The notes under the pieces are model-generated. The model saw only the letters and a program-made list of their open reading frames with translations. It was not told the origin of the DNA and made no database searches. A program made the position numbers and the translations under genes. Shown in pieces: positions 19,011 to 27,553 of a stretch of 64,000 nt of DNA. Numbering within the stretch: the stretch's first letter is position 1; each line of letters opens with the position of its first letter. Origin of the DNA: Saccharopolyspora flava (GTDB lineage Bacteria; Actinomycetota; Actinomycetes; Mycobacteriales; Pseudonocardiaceae); NCBI RefSeq assembly GCF_900116135.1, contig NZ_FOZX01000008.1:1-64000 (forward strand). Direction: 5' to 3'.

Positions 19011-20024
19011 CTACCGCGCGCCGCCTGCGGCGGGTATCGCGCCCGGAGGCGCGGGCGTGTCCGCGGCCGGCCGCACGACCGTCGGCAGCAGCTGCCCGCC
19101 GTCCCACAGCTTCGTGACCTCGACCGATTCCCCCGGCTGCGGAGCGTGCAGGAGCTGATCGTCGCCCAGGTAGAGCCCGACGTGGTGAATTCCGTGCGGA
19201 TCCCGGCCGTAACCCCAGAACACGAGATCACCCGGTTGGGCCTGCGCCAGCGGCACGTGGACCCCGCCCTGGAAGTACTGGGTCTGCGAGTACTTCGGGA
19301 TCTCGACCCCGGCGGCCTTCCACGCCTGCTGGGTCAGGCCCGAGCAGTCGAAGGTGTTCGGGCCCGCCGCGCCCCACACGTAGGGCTTGCCGATCTGGGC
19401 CTTGGCGAACGACAGCGCCTGCCCGGCCAGCACGCTGGAGGACGGCAGGTCGTCGCAGCCGGTGATGCCGGGGACGTTGCCCTCGACGCTGACCAGGTGC
19501 GCGGCCATCGGCTCCCAGCGGTGGTAGCGCAGCGGGAACGCCGAGCGCTCCACGCGCTGCGCGGCGGTGCCGGGCCGCAGCTCCTCCCAGCCGGGCACGG
19601 CCAGCAGCACGTCGTAGAACTTGTTGATCTGGTAGTCGACGTCGGTGACCTGCGCGACCGTGCCCCAGCCCATCGACGGCCGCATCTGGAAGATGCCCAG
19701 CGAGTCGCGGTCGCCGTGGGTCAGGTTCGCCAGGTTCGACTCGGTCTTGCCCGCCTGGATGGCGATCTGCCAGGCGCGCGGCGGGAGCCCGCGCTGCTTG
19801 CCGACGTCGATGATGCGCTTGGCCAGGCCGACCGACTCCGGGTTGAGCGTGCCCGCGTCGCTCTCGCCGCGCCCGGCGCCGTCACCCCAGGGTCCGAGGT
19901 CGGCGCTGCAGTTGGACCAGCCCTGGTTGCCGCCGCTGCTGCTGATCAGCATCGTCAGCACGCCGAGACCGATCATTCCTGCGAAACCCGCGAGCACGAT
20001 GAGGGCGACCACGAGCTTGCGCAT
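19011..20024 (-). CDS. NlpC/P60 peptidase with lytic-transglycosylase-like domain (VirB1-type)
   Basis: A 337-aa exported cell-wall hydrolase. An N-terminal membrane anchor (LVVALIVLAGFAGMIGLGVLTML) precedes a transglycosylase-like domain (~residues 65-190: QAGKTESNLANLTHGDRDSLGIFQMRP, catalytic Glu in TESN). A C40 NlpC/P60 domain follows (~220-320), with catalytic Cys in NTFDCSGLTQQAW and His in GIHHVGLYLGDD. Such enzymes open peptidoglycan for a transport channel. The ATG at 20024 has GGAAGG upstream, inside the end of the preceding gene. It is the promoter-distal structural gene of the secretion-like operon. Confidence 0.88.
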   Translation of the reverse strand: MRKLVVALIVLAGFAGMIGLGVLTMLISSSGGNQGWSNCSADLGPWGDGAGRGESDAGTLNPESVGLAKRIIDVGKQRGLPPRAWQIAIQAGKTESNLANLTHGDRDSLGIFQMRPSMGWGTVAQVTDVDYQINKFYDVLLAVPGWEELRPGTAAQRVERSAFPLRYHRWEPMAAHLVSVEGNVPGITGCDDLPSSSVLAGQALSFAKAQIGKPYVWGAAGPNTFDCSGLTQQAWKAAGVEIPKYSQTQYFQGGVHVPLAQAQPGDLVFWGYGRDPHGIHHVGLYLGDDQLLHAPQPGESVEVTKLWDGGQLLPTVVRPAADTPAPPGAIPAAGGAR

Positions 20025-20026
20025 CG

Positions 20027-20614
20027 TCAACCTTCCTTGTCGTACTGAGCCACCCGCCAGCCGGCCGGGGTCCGGTTCACGGTCACGTTGAGAACGCCGA
20101 TGTCGGTGGGCAGCCGCACGACCATCGAGCCCTCGGTGGAGCTCGTGGCGGCGGGCGCGCCGGTGATCACGTTGCCCGCGTTCACCGGGTCCACCGTGGA
20201 CAGCTCGGTGAGGAACTCGTCGGTGGTCAGCGGGCGGAGGCCGTCGAGCCACTGCTGCCGGTCGGCGCCGACCGGGTGGTTCACCCAGGCCTCGCCCCAC
20301 TTCTCGACGATCGCGACGCCCGCGGGGTCCGGCGCGGTCGGCGTCGGACCGCCCTGCGGGACGGAGATCGTCGGCGGCTTGGCGGTCGTGGGCACCACGG
20401 CCGAGTGCTGCGGCGGGAGCTCGTAGGAGGTGGTGCGACCGCCACCGGCGGCCTCGTTGCGGCTCGGCGGGGGTTCGGGCAGCAGGAGCCCGACGACCGT
20501 CGCCGCCGCGCCCACCACGACCAGCGCGACCGCCAGGTGCTTGGGCGAGCGCAGCGGCCAGCCCCAGAACCTGCGGTACACCGCGGCTCTCCCGCGGTGC
20601 GTCCGGATCGGCAT
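20027..20614 (-). CDS. VirB8/TcpC-like single-pass membrane protein
   Basis: A 195-aa protein. A basic N-terminus is followed by one transmembrane helix (~25-48, HLAVALVVVGAAATVVGLLL), a low-complexity Pro/Thr linker and an extracellular ~100-residue domain (VEKWGEAWVNHPV... to PAGWRVAQYDKEG). This layout fits the NTF2-like periplasmic domain of VirB8/TcpC channel scaffold proteins, though sequence similarity is weak. Its start overlaps the upstream stop by one nt, and the next gene begins two nt after it, so translation is coupled on both sides. Confidence 0.68.
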   Translation of the reverse strand: MPIRTHRGRAAVYRRFWGWPLRSPKHLAVALVVVGAAATVVGLLLPEPPPSRNEAAGGGRTTSYELPPQHSAVVPTTAKPPTISVPQGGPTPTAPDPAGVAIVEKWGEAWVNHPVGADRQQWLDGLRPLTTDEFLTELSTVDPVNAGNVITGAPAATSSTEGSMVVRLPTDIGVLNVTVNRTPAGWRVAQYDKEG

Positions 20615-22575
20615 CAGCTCCCCCTCATCTGGTCGCCATCGGCCACCTCGAGCCCCCGGGAGGGCCGGTAGATCACGTGCACCGGACGTCCCTGCACGAC
20701 TTCGCGCTCGGCGAGGCGCGGCGAGTCGGTCCCGGACTGCTGGTCCGACACCCGCTCCACCGTCGCGCGCGACGGGATCAACACCGGATCTTCGTCGTTC
20801 CCGTCCCACTTGGCATCCGCCACCGGGTTGGTATCGACCACCCGACTGGCCGTGCGCGCCTCCGGGACGCCCTGCATCCCGCCCGGCCGGCGCGGTCCGG
20901 CCCCGCCGGACGGCAGCGCGCCCGCGGTCGTCCCGCCGGACGGGCCACCGGTCGGCAGCGCGCCCTGCGCCGCGTCGTCGTCGCGGTCGAGGCGCTGCGC
21001 GACCGCGGGCAGCAGCGCCTCCGGGCGCTTCCTGCCCGGCCGGTCCCCGCCGTAGGCGGCGTCCGGGTCGTTCTCGCGGACCTGGTCCCAGAACTGCTCG
21101 CCGGTCGGGTTCTCGCCGCGACGCCCGAAGCGGGCGAAGATCCCGCCGGGCGAGCGCGGCACCGCGCGCCCGACCGTGCCCACCGACAGCTCGACCATCT
21201 GCGTGAGCCGCCGGACCGGCTTGGCGATCAGCAGGAACACGATGGTGATCAACGCCGCCAGCAGGATCTGGGTGAGCGCCGAGAAACCCCGCGTCGGGTC
21301 GAAGATCCAGGTCAGGATCAGGGTGTGCAGCCCGGCCATCGCCGAGACCAGCACGACGTTGAGCACCGCGGCCCCGGCGACGCGGCCGATCAGCCGCAGG
21401 ATCTGGTGGTAGACCAGCGCGACCAGGCCGATCAGCGGTCCGGCCAGGATCAGCACCCGCAGCAGCACCTGGGCGAGCAGGATGGTGGCCTTGGCCAGCA
21501 GCTGGAACGAGGCGTAGGCCAGCGACTGGACGCTGGCCAGCACACCGGCGCCGACGCGGCTGCCGTCGATGCCCTGGAAGTAGCCGTAGGAGCTGCCTAT
21601 CTTGCCGGCGACGTCCTCGAACGCCTGCTTCTTGGGCTCCGGCGAACCGGCGTCGGCCCCGGCGTTGACCTCCTGCTTGGTCCACGCCTGGGCGCGCAGC
21701 AGCTCCCGGCCGAGCTGCTGGGCCTGCGGGGTGTCGGGCGAGCCGAACTCGCCGCGCAGCCAGTTGCGGTAGACGACCTGGTCGTGCAGCAGCGTCGGCA
21801 GCGCGTTGGCCTCGTCCACCCCGACCTCGTGCAGGAAACCGGCCTGCACGGCCGAGGTTCCGGTGATCACGATCTCGTCGAGGGCGTGCGTGTAGACCAG
21901 CGGGGTCAGGTAGGTCGCCGAGGCGAACCACAGGCCCGCCAGCGCCCACATGCCGCGCTTGCCGATGCTGGCCAGGTCGCCCTGCCAGATGTAGCGGAAC
22001 AGCACGACCGCCAGCACCAGCGCGACCAGCCCGAACCAGGGCGCGAACACGCTGTCGTAGAGCGCGACCGTGCCAGTGGCGATCACGTCGTCCAGCGGGT
22101 CCATCAGGTCGCCGTTGAGCAGCGCGTAGTGCAGCCCGTTGGTGGCGCCCACCAGGTTCTTGGCGAGGTTGAACAGCTCGTTGCCGACCCAGGTGTCGAC
22201 CAACGCGTCCGGGTTGGTGACGCCCTGCGGGCCGCAGCCGAGGTCGTAGGTGTGCCAGATGAGACCGGCGTAGCCGACCTCGTCGTAGGCGCTGCCGGGG
22301 TTGCCCGCGCCCATCGGCGCCGGGTCCAGCGCGCCGACCATGCCCGAGCCGGGGCGCTCCGGGTTCGGCGCCTCCTTGCAGTCCAGGCTTTGGCCCCACG
22401 CCGGGACCGCCATCAGCGACTGCACCGCGAGCAGGCCCGCGACCAGCAGGTACGCCTTACGGCGTCGCGGGGTGAGCACCTCCGCCGACCGCGTCCGGCG
22501 ATTGACCACGAGCGTGCCGATCACCGCCGCCAGCGCAGCGGCGATCAGCACGACGCCCAAGACCGCCCCGCTCAC
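20614..22575 (-). CDS. VirB6/TrbL-like polytopic membrane protein
   Basis: A 653-aa protein with an N-terminal anchor, an extracellular Cys-containing loop (SLDCKEAP...LGCGPQG) and about seven further hydrophobic helices. These include WFGLVALVLAVVLFRYIW, ILLAQVLLRVLILAGPLIG and ILLAALITIVFLLIAK. The last ~180 residues are a soluble, charged cytoplasmic tail. Size and topology match the VirB6/TrbL inner channel component of type IV systems. It overlaps the ATPase gene by 4 bp upstream and the VirB8-like gene by 1 bp downstream. Confidence 0.75.
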   Translation of the reverse strand: MSGAVLGVVLIAAALAAVIGTLVVNRRTRSAEVLTPRRRKAYLLVAGLLAVQSLMAVPAWGQSLDCKEAPNPERPGSGMVGALDPAPMGAGNPGSAYDEVGYAGLIWHTYDLGCGPQGVTNPDALVDTWVGNELFNLAKNLVGATNGLHYALLNGDLMDPLDDVIATGTVALYDSVFAPWFGLVALVLAVVLFRYIWQGDLASIGKRGMWALAGLWFASATYLTPLVYTHALDEIVITGTSAVQAGFLHEVGVDEANALPTLLHDQVVYRNWLRGEFGSPDTPQAQQLGRELLRAQAWTKQEVNAGADAGSPEPKKQAFEDVAGKIGSSYGYFQGIDGSRVGAGVLASVQSLAYASFQLLAKATILLAQVLLRVLILAGPLIGLVALVYHQILRLIGRVAGAAVLNVVLVSAMAGLHTLILTWIFDPTRGFSALTQILLAALITIVFLLIAKPVRRLTQMVELSVGTVGRAVPRSPGGIFARFGRRGENPTGEQFWDQVRENDPDAAYGGDRPGRKRPEALLPAVAQRLDRDDDAAQGALPTGGPSGGTTAGALPSGGAGPRRPGGMQGVPEARTASRVVDTNPVADAKWDGNDEDPVLIPSRATVERVSDQQSGTDSPRLAEREVVQGRPVHVIYRPSRGLEVADGDQMRGS

Positions 22576-25463
22576 CGCGCGTCGTCCCCACCCCGCTCGC
22601 CCGGCCGGCGGGTCGAGCTCTCGGTGCCGTCATCGAAACCGATGCCGACGCTTTCGAGTTCGAGCTCGTCGAACGCTTCGAAGTCGTCCCCGTAGTCGTC
22701 CTCCGCCGGGTTCAGCGCCGAGGCGCTGGAGTCGGAGTTGGCGCCGTCGCCGCCGACCGCGGGCGCCAGGGCGCGCGGTTCGGCGTCGGGCTCGGACGCC
22801 GGGGTGGTGTCGAGCGCGTTGCGCAGGTGCTCCAGGTGCGGGCCGGAGAAGTCGATGCGGATCTTCTCCACGCCGCCCGCGCCGTCGCCGAAGATGAACT
22901 GGCGCGGCGAGTTGTCGCGCTGGGTGGCGTTGCGGGCCGGGCCCGGTCGCCGTCCCAGCGCCGCCACGACCTGCTCGTAGCCGGCGTCGACCGGCACCTT
23001 GAGCAGCCGCAGCGCGTCGGCCTGGGCCTGCTCGTCGTCGAGGCGGCCGATGAACACCGAGTCCAGCAGCGACACGAAGCCCTGGATGCGCAGGAAGTCC
23101 GCCGGGATCTGGCTGGACAGCAGCACTCGCACGTTCCACTTCCGGGAGTCGCGGGCGAAGCGGTTCATCAGCACGCGACCGGTCGGGACCTCGGAGAGGA
23201 AGAACGCCTCGTCGATCCAGACGCCCTTGCGCTCGCCCTTGGGCCGCTCGTAGATGGAGCGCTGGGTCAGCCACGCGGCCAGGTTCAGCATCTCCACGCC
23301 GAGCGCTTCGGCGTCGGTCCAGTGCTCGCGGCCGACGCCGTCCTTGGGCAGCGTCAGCCCGGCCATGGTCAGCACCGTGAGCCGGTCGTCGCGGGTCTCG
23401 GAGTAGGGGTCGGCGTCGTTCTCCGGGATGAGCAGCGCCATCCGCTCCCGGATCTCGTCGAGGAAGTCGGCGACGACCACGGCGTGCTCGTGGTGCTCGC
23501 TGGCGTCGCGGCGCAGCGCCTCGAAGACCATGCCGGGGTGGGCGTCGACTCGGCCGCCGACGGCGCGGACCGCGCGCAGCAGCACGATCCGGGTCTGCGG
23601 CAGCTTCGCGACCTCGTAGGGCAGCAGGCCGGTGAGCACGTCGAGCACCAGGCGTCGTCTGGTGGCGGCGGCCAGGGCGCGCTCGCGTCTCCAGCCGCGC
23701 TCGGGGTCGTCCTCGTCGACGAAGTGCTCCAGCTCCGGTTCGGCCACCACCCGGTACGGGTTGAGGATGCCGGGCTGGGCGTTGAGGAGGTTGATGTTGC
23801 GCGCGTAGGGCTTGATCTCCGGCAGGTTGCACAGCTCGGACAGCGGGCCCGACGGGTCCAGCAGCGTCCAGTGCGCCCCGGAGCGCAGCGTCTTGTAGAC
23901 GATGCCGCCGCCGAGGAACGACTTGCCGCCACCGAGCCCGGCGACCATGGCGGTGAGACCGGAGGCGTCGCGGACCTCCTGCGCCATCCACGGGTCCCAG
24001 GCGACGGGACGCCGGGTGGCGGTGCAGGTCTCGCCGAGCAGGATGCCGCGCCGGTCGCCGACCTCCGCGGTGGCCTGCGGGACCGCCGAGGCGGCCCACA
24101 CGACCGAGCCGCGCCGCAGGTAGGCGGTGTTGGCCAGCGGCTCGCCGGGGATGAACTCGCGCGCCATCGCGTACTGCGCCTCGGGGTGCTCGACGGCGAC
24201 CTTCGGCTTGTACAGGTCGAGGATCTGCTGGGCGAGCTTGAGCGCGTCGCGCTCGGTCGGCCCGGACACCGCCATCCGCCACCAGGACTTGACCCGGGTG
24301 GCCAGGGCGGTGAAGCCGGAGGTCATCTCGTCGTCGATCTCCAGCACCCGGCCGGCCTGGCGGGCCAGCGAGGTCGGCGGCTCCAGGCCGTGCTCCTCGG
24401 TGTAGTGCCGGACCTGGGAGCGGACCTTGTTCATCTGCCGCTGCAGCTCACCGCTGACGTCCTCGGGTCGGCGGACGTAGATCCGCGCCGACCACTCGAC
24501 GGGGGCGGGCAGCCGGTCGGAGTGCTGCATCCACGGGTCGTCGATCTCCGGGATCTGCAGGCCGTGGGTCTGGCCGACGGTGAGCACCGCGACGTGCCGG
24601 GTGACGCCGGCGTTGGAGCCGGTGCGGCCGCGCACCGTCACCGTCGGCGAGTACGGGTCCTGGTGCATGTCGGAGGCGTCGGTGAACGACGCGAGGTCCT
24701 CCGGTTCCCACGGCGCGCCCGGCACGGCGGGCAGGTTGCGCGGGGCGGGCAGGCCGAGCGAGCAGGACCGGTGCATCAGCCAGGAGATCTCCTCGGCCGT
24801 GACGGGTCGCCCGTCCAGGCCCGCGGAGCCGATCACCTGGTCCAGGTGCTCGATCTCGCTGTCGAGCGCGATGAGCTCGGCGTCGACGGCTTCCGGGAAG
24901 ACCTTCTGCAGCAGCGGCGCGGCGCGTTCCACGGCCCGGTCCACGACGTTGCGGGTCTGGACCTGGACGCCCAGGTAGACCTCCTTCTCCGCCATGGAGC
25001 GGCCCATCAGCTGCTGCTGCTCGCCGACCATGTAGTCGTCGAAGCTCAGCGCGCCGTCGGCGTCCGGGAGCGGGTTGCGCGCGTTGTGCACGTGCGCCTC
25101 GGCCCACATCCGGATCGGGTAGGGCCGGTTGGTGACCCGCAGGTGCAGCCAGCGCCCCTGGAGTTCCGCGTACTGGCCCGCGATGGCGGCGACGAGGTCC
25201 TGGCGCTGCGAGTCGGAGCGGAAGGACCAGCGCTGCGGCGACAGCCGGTACCAGGCGAAGACGTCCTGGCCGGTGCGCAGCAGGTGACCGTCGATGGTGC
25301 GCGCGGCGATCGACGGCGTGTAGGTCGGGATGGACTGCTCGTCACCCAGGCCCCGCGCGCGCTTGCGCGGCTTGCCGCTGCCCTTGGCTCCGCGGATCTT
25401 GCCGCTGGAGCCACGGGGTACCTGCTGCGGCTGCTGCTCACCGCCTCGACGGCGACCGAACAC
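22572..25463 (-). CDS. VirB4-like type IV secretion ATPase
   Basis: A 963-aa cytoplasmic ATPase. The N-terminal ~430 residues are the VirB4/TraC-type domain. The motor has a glycine-rich Walker A, GLGGGKSFLGGG (~510), and a Walker B, GVWIDEAFFLSE (~745). A downstream SSQIPADF resembles the conserved sensor segment. The protein ends in an acidic tail (DDYGDDFEAFDELELES). The GTG start at 25463 is fixed by an AAGGAGG site and lies inside the preceding gene. It energises assembly and transport in the six-gene system encoded here. Confidence 0.9.
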   Translation of the reverse strand: MFGRRRGGEQQPQQVPRGSSGKIRGAKGSGKPRKRARGLGDEQSIPTYTPSIAARTIDGHLLRTGQDVFAWYRLSPQRWSFRSDSQRQDLVAAIAGQYAELQGRWLHLRVTNRPYPIRMWAEAHVHNARNPLPDADGALSFDDYMVGEQQQLMGRSMAEKEVYLGVQVQTRNVVDRAVERAAPLLQKVFPEAVDAELIALDSEIEHLDQVIGSAGLDGRPVTAEEISWLMHRSCSLGLPAPRNLPAVPGAPWEPEDLASFTDASDMHQDPYSPTVTVRGRTGSNAGVTRHVAVLTVGQTHGLQIPEIDDPWMQHSDRLPAPVEWSARIYVRRPEDVSGELQRQMNKVRSQVRHYTEEHGLEPPTSLARQAGRVLEIDDEMTSGFTALATRVKSWWRMAVSGPTERDALKLAQQILDLYKPKVAVEHPEAQYAMAREFIPGEPLANTAYLRRGSVVWAASAVPQATAEVGDRRGILLGETCTATRRPVAWDPWMAQEVRDASGLTAMVAGLGGGKSFLGGGIVYKTLRSGAHWTLLDPSGPLSELCNLPEIKPYARNINLLNAQPGILNPYRVVAEPELEHFVDEDDPERGWRRERALAAATRRRLVLDVLTGLLPYEVAKLPQTRIVLLRAVRAVGGRVDAHPGMVFEALRRDASEHHEHAVVVADFLDEIRERMALLIPENDADPYSETRDDRLTVLTMAGLTLPKDGVGREHWTDAEALGVEMLNLAAWLTQRSIYERPKGERKGVWIDEAFFLSEVPTGRVLMNRFARDSRKWNVRVLLSSQIPADFLRIQGFVSLLDSVFIGRLDDEQAQADALRLLKVPVDAGYEQVVAALGRRPGPARNATQRDNSPRQFIFGDGAGGVEKIRIDFSGPHLEHLRNALDTTPASEPDAEPRALAPAVGGDGANSDSSASALNPAEDDYGDDFEAFDELELESVGIGFDDGTESSTRRPGERGGDDAR

Positions 25464-26007
25464 CGCGAACCTCCTTGCTACGGGTGCGCCTGCTTCCGAC
25501 CTGCTGGGTGGACCGGGCGGTGCGCTGCTGCTGCGCCTGCCGGCCCTGCTGCCTCCGGGTCTGCGACTGCCGCTGGGTCTGCCGCTGGGACCGCTGGGGC
25601 TGCCCCTGCCGCTGCTGTCCGCGGCGGGAGCGCTTGTTCTTGGGCACGGGGCGACGCCGGCGCACGCGGACGCGGGCGGCGCTGGCCGCTCCCCCGGTGG
25701 CCTGCGACTGCTCGCGGGGTGCGGTCAGCTCCCGGGCCCACATCTGCATGACGGCGCCGAGCGGCCGCTCGTGCCCGATCTTCCCGCAGATCAGCCTGGT
25801 CAGCGCCACGGTGATCACCAGCGCCCAGGCCGTGGAGAAGAAGCCGAACCCGATGTTGACCTGCCGCTCGATGAACAGGATCAGCAGGAACAGCGCGGTG
25901 CCGACGCCCCAGGCCACGTAGCGCGCGCGCCACGGGAAGGTCGCCTTCGGGGGCCCGAGCCAGACGGCGTCGACCCGGTACACCTCGTCATCGGTGCGTA
26001 TCCGCAC
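25438..26007 (-). CDS. PrgI/VirB3-like membrane protein
   Basis: A 189-aa protein. The first ~100 residues carry two adjacent transmembrane helices (YVAWGVGTALFLLILFI and FGFFSTAWALVITVALTRLI), typical of small PrgI/VirB3 partners of VirB4 ATPases. The last ~80 residues are extremely rich in Arg and Gln (for example RRGQQRQGQPQRSQRQTQRQ) and probably disordered, perhaps binding nucleic acid or phospholipid. The gene overlaps the VirB4 start by 26 bp. Assignment rests on topology and position. Confidence 0.72.
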   Translation of the reverse strand: MRIRTDDEVYRVDAVWLGPPKATFPWRARYVAWGVGTALFLLILFIERQVNIGFGFFSTAWALVITVALTRLICGKIGHERPLGAVMQMWARELTAPREQSQATGGAASAARVRVRRRRPVPKNKRSRRGQQRQGQPQRSQRQTQRQSQTRRQQGRQAQQQRTARSTQQVGSRRTRSKEVRGVRSPSRR

Positions 26008-26013
26008 TGGGCA

Positions 26014-26304
26014 TCACCCGCTGGTGCTGAAGAGCTGTGCGATGAAGGTGCCGATGTCGATGCCCGCGTTGGTGACCGCGATGCCGACGATGGCCAGGGC
26101 GACGAGGACGCCGCCGAGCCGGCGCATGACGCCCGCGTTGTCGCCCTTGCCGCCACCGAGCCACAGCAGCAGGATCGCCACGGTCAGCAGCAGCAGCGGT
26201 AGCAGGTTGTTCAGGATCCAACCGCGAATGCCTTCGGTGCCCAGTTGAGTCTGCTGGGCGAGTACGTCCAGGTGCGCCAGTGTGTCCAGCGGCATGGCGG
26301 TCAT
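26014..26304 (-). CDS. VirB2/TrbC-like small pilin candidate
   Basis: A 96-aa protein with two hydrophobic helices (NNLLPLLLLTVAILLLWLG and LGGVLVALAIVGIAVTNAGI) separated by a short basic loop. This is the topology of VirB2/TrbC pilins. It is the first gene of the leftward operon, with AGGGGTAAAGAG just before the ATG. No signal peptidase site is obvious, so a small membrane component rather than a true pilin remains possible. Confidence 0.68.
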   Translation of the reverse strand: MTAMPLDTLAHLDVLAQQTQLGTEGIRGWILNNLLPLLLLTVAILLLWLGGGKGDNAGVMRRLGGVLVALAIVGIAVTNAGIDIGTFIAQLFSTSG

Positions 26305-27089
26305 CTCTTTACCCCTGAGTACGCGGAGTGTCGGCGGGCCGGTACCTCAACGCGTGGCGGTGATCCGCAACGCGCAGATACGAGTAGAACATGACATGGT
26401 CACCAGAAGTAGTGGTTGCGAGTTCGGGTGTGGCGGGTTACAGCGGGACGGCGTTCCGGCCATCACGCGGCGAATAGGCCATTCGAGCAAGCCACCACCG
26501 GCTGGTCATCGCGGAATCGGCGCTCAGGAGGCCGGTTTCGAGCCTGGATCTCGTGGCTGTTCACCCGCTTGCGAGCCCCTTCGTAACGCACCGTGAACAT
26601 CGCGGTGGTCCAGTGGATTTCCGCACATCGCGCCAGGAAGCACCCGACTGGATCACTCGACGTGATCGCCGAACCCGAAAGAACGAGGTGATCTTGGCGC
26701 GCACGAATCAGGGTAACGCCCCCAACACGAACAGTTCCCCCCAGGGCATGCATAACACCACCTAGACCAAAAAGCCGAAACACGTTGCGACGAAAGAACC
26801 AACAGAACCAACGTCAGGCAACCGGCGAAGCCGGTTTCGCAGTACCCCACCTAAGGCGCTGGCACCGCCGCGGGTTCTGAGCGGCTCTCTGGGGAGGACA
26901 GCCGACGTGTCGTGTATTGGCATACATAAGCCTCGGATCCCGGAGCCAGAGAGCCGCTCAGGTTCCGCTACCCGCACCGCCAAGCAAAAAGACCACAGAG
27001 TAGTTGTCAGTACAACGAAACCACCCAAGACACAGACGGCCAAGAACCCCAAAGAAGCCGAGGACCAGGCAAAACCAAAAGAAAAGAGA
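26305..27089. other. gene-free region between the secretion operon and rnpB
   Basis: A 785-bp stretch with lower GC than its surroundings, especially 26640-26830. Short open frames exist but have no ribosome sites or family resemblance. It must contain the promoter of the leftward secretion operon (no convincing -35/-10 pair seen). It also holds a 16-bp perfect inverted repeat and a small GGCGAAGCC-type hairpin near 26820-26840. Confidence 0.6.
26878..26961. repeat. 16-bp perfect inverted repeat around a 52-bp core
   Basis: CTGAGCGGCTCTCTGG at 26878-26893 and its exact complement CCAGAGAGCCGCTCAG at 26946-26961 enclose 52 bp with an AT-richer centre (GTATTGGCATACATAAG). There is no coding sequence inside. 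It could be a large RNA hairpin, a mobile miniature element or a protein-binding site. Confidence 0.75.
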
Positions 27090-27492
27090 GCGGAAGAGTC
27101 GGTCTGTAAGCCGGATTCTGTTCCCGGGAGGCCTCACGACCAACCCCGTTCAGTGACCATCTATCTAGGCCCGCCGTCGCCGACGAGCTCATGCGGCCTA
27201 CCCGCGAACCTCGGGCGAGCAACCCTCGATCGTCCGCGCGGGCGCCGAGACGCCCATCTTGGCCTTGCTCCGGGTGGGGTTTACCGAGCCACCTCGGTCA
27301 CCCGAGGTGCTGGTGGTCTCTTACACCACCGTTTCACCCTTACCCGGCGCGTGCGCCGGGCGGTTTGCTTTCTGTGGCACTGTCCCGCGGGTCGCCCCGG
27401 GTTGCCGTTGGCAACCACCCTGCTCTGTGGAGTCCGGACTTTCCTCGACGGGTCGTGCCCGCCGCGGTCACTCGACCGGCTCTTCCGCTCCG
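27090..27492 (-). ncRNA. rnpB: RNase P RNA, class A
   Basis: The minus strand shows the conserved RNase P RNA core. CGAGGAAAGTCCGGACTCC lies near the 5' end (about 27430-27450), then ACAGTGCCACAGAAAGCAAACC, GGGTAAGGGTGAAACGG, and near the 3' end ACAGAATCCGGCTTACAGACC. The 5' and 3' ends pair (GGAAGAGCCGG / CCGACTCTTCC), fixing the limits to within a few bases. A T-rich segment (CTCTTTTCTTTTGG) follows the 3' end and could serve termination. It catalyses tRNA 5' maturation. Confidence 0.97.
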
Positions 27493-27520
27493 TCGATGTT
27501 ACCGCCGGGTGGGCGGGGCT

Positions 27521-27552
27521 CTCCCGCCAGGCCTGTTCAGGCCCGGCGGGAG
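27521..27552 (-). terminator. terminator after the RNase HI/phosphatase gene
   Basis: CTCCCGCC (27521-27528) pairs with GGCGGGAG (27545-27552). An inner GGCCTG-TT-CAGGCC hairpin stacks within. It starts two nt beyond the stop codon and separates this operon from rnpB. There is no T-run. Confidence 0.7.
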
Positions 27553-27553
27553 T

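Noticed and set aside
22827..25751. 974-codon open frame on the plus strand
   Set aside because: Exact antisense of the VirB4 gene, with low-complexity Val/Gly/Arg composition and no ribosome site.
19011..26304. integrative conjugative element
   Set aside because: No integrase, relaxase, att repeats or tRNA target was seen, and the flanks are core genes.
26463..26783. 106-codon frame on the minus strand in the gap before the secretion operon
   Set aside because: No ribosome site, no recognised motif and atypical composition; treated as chance.
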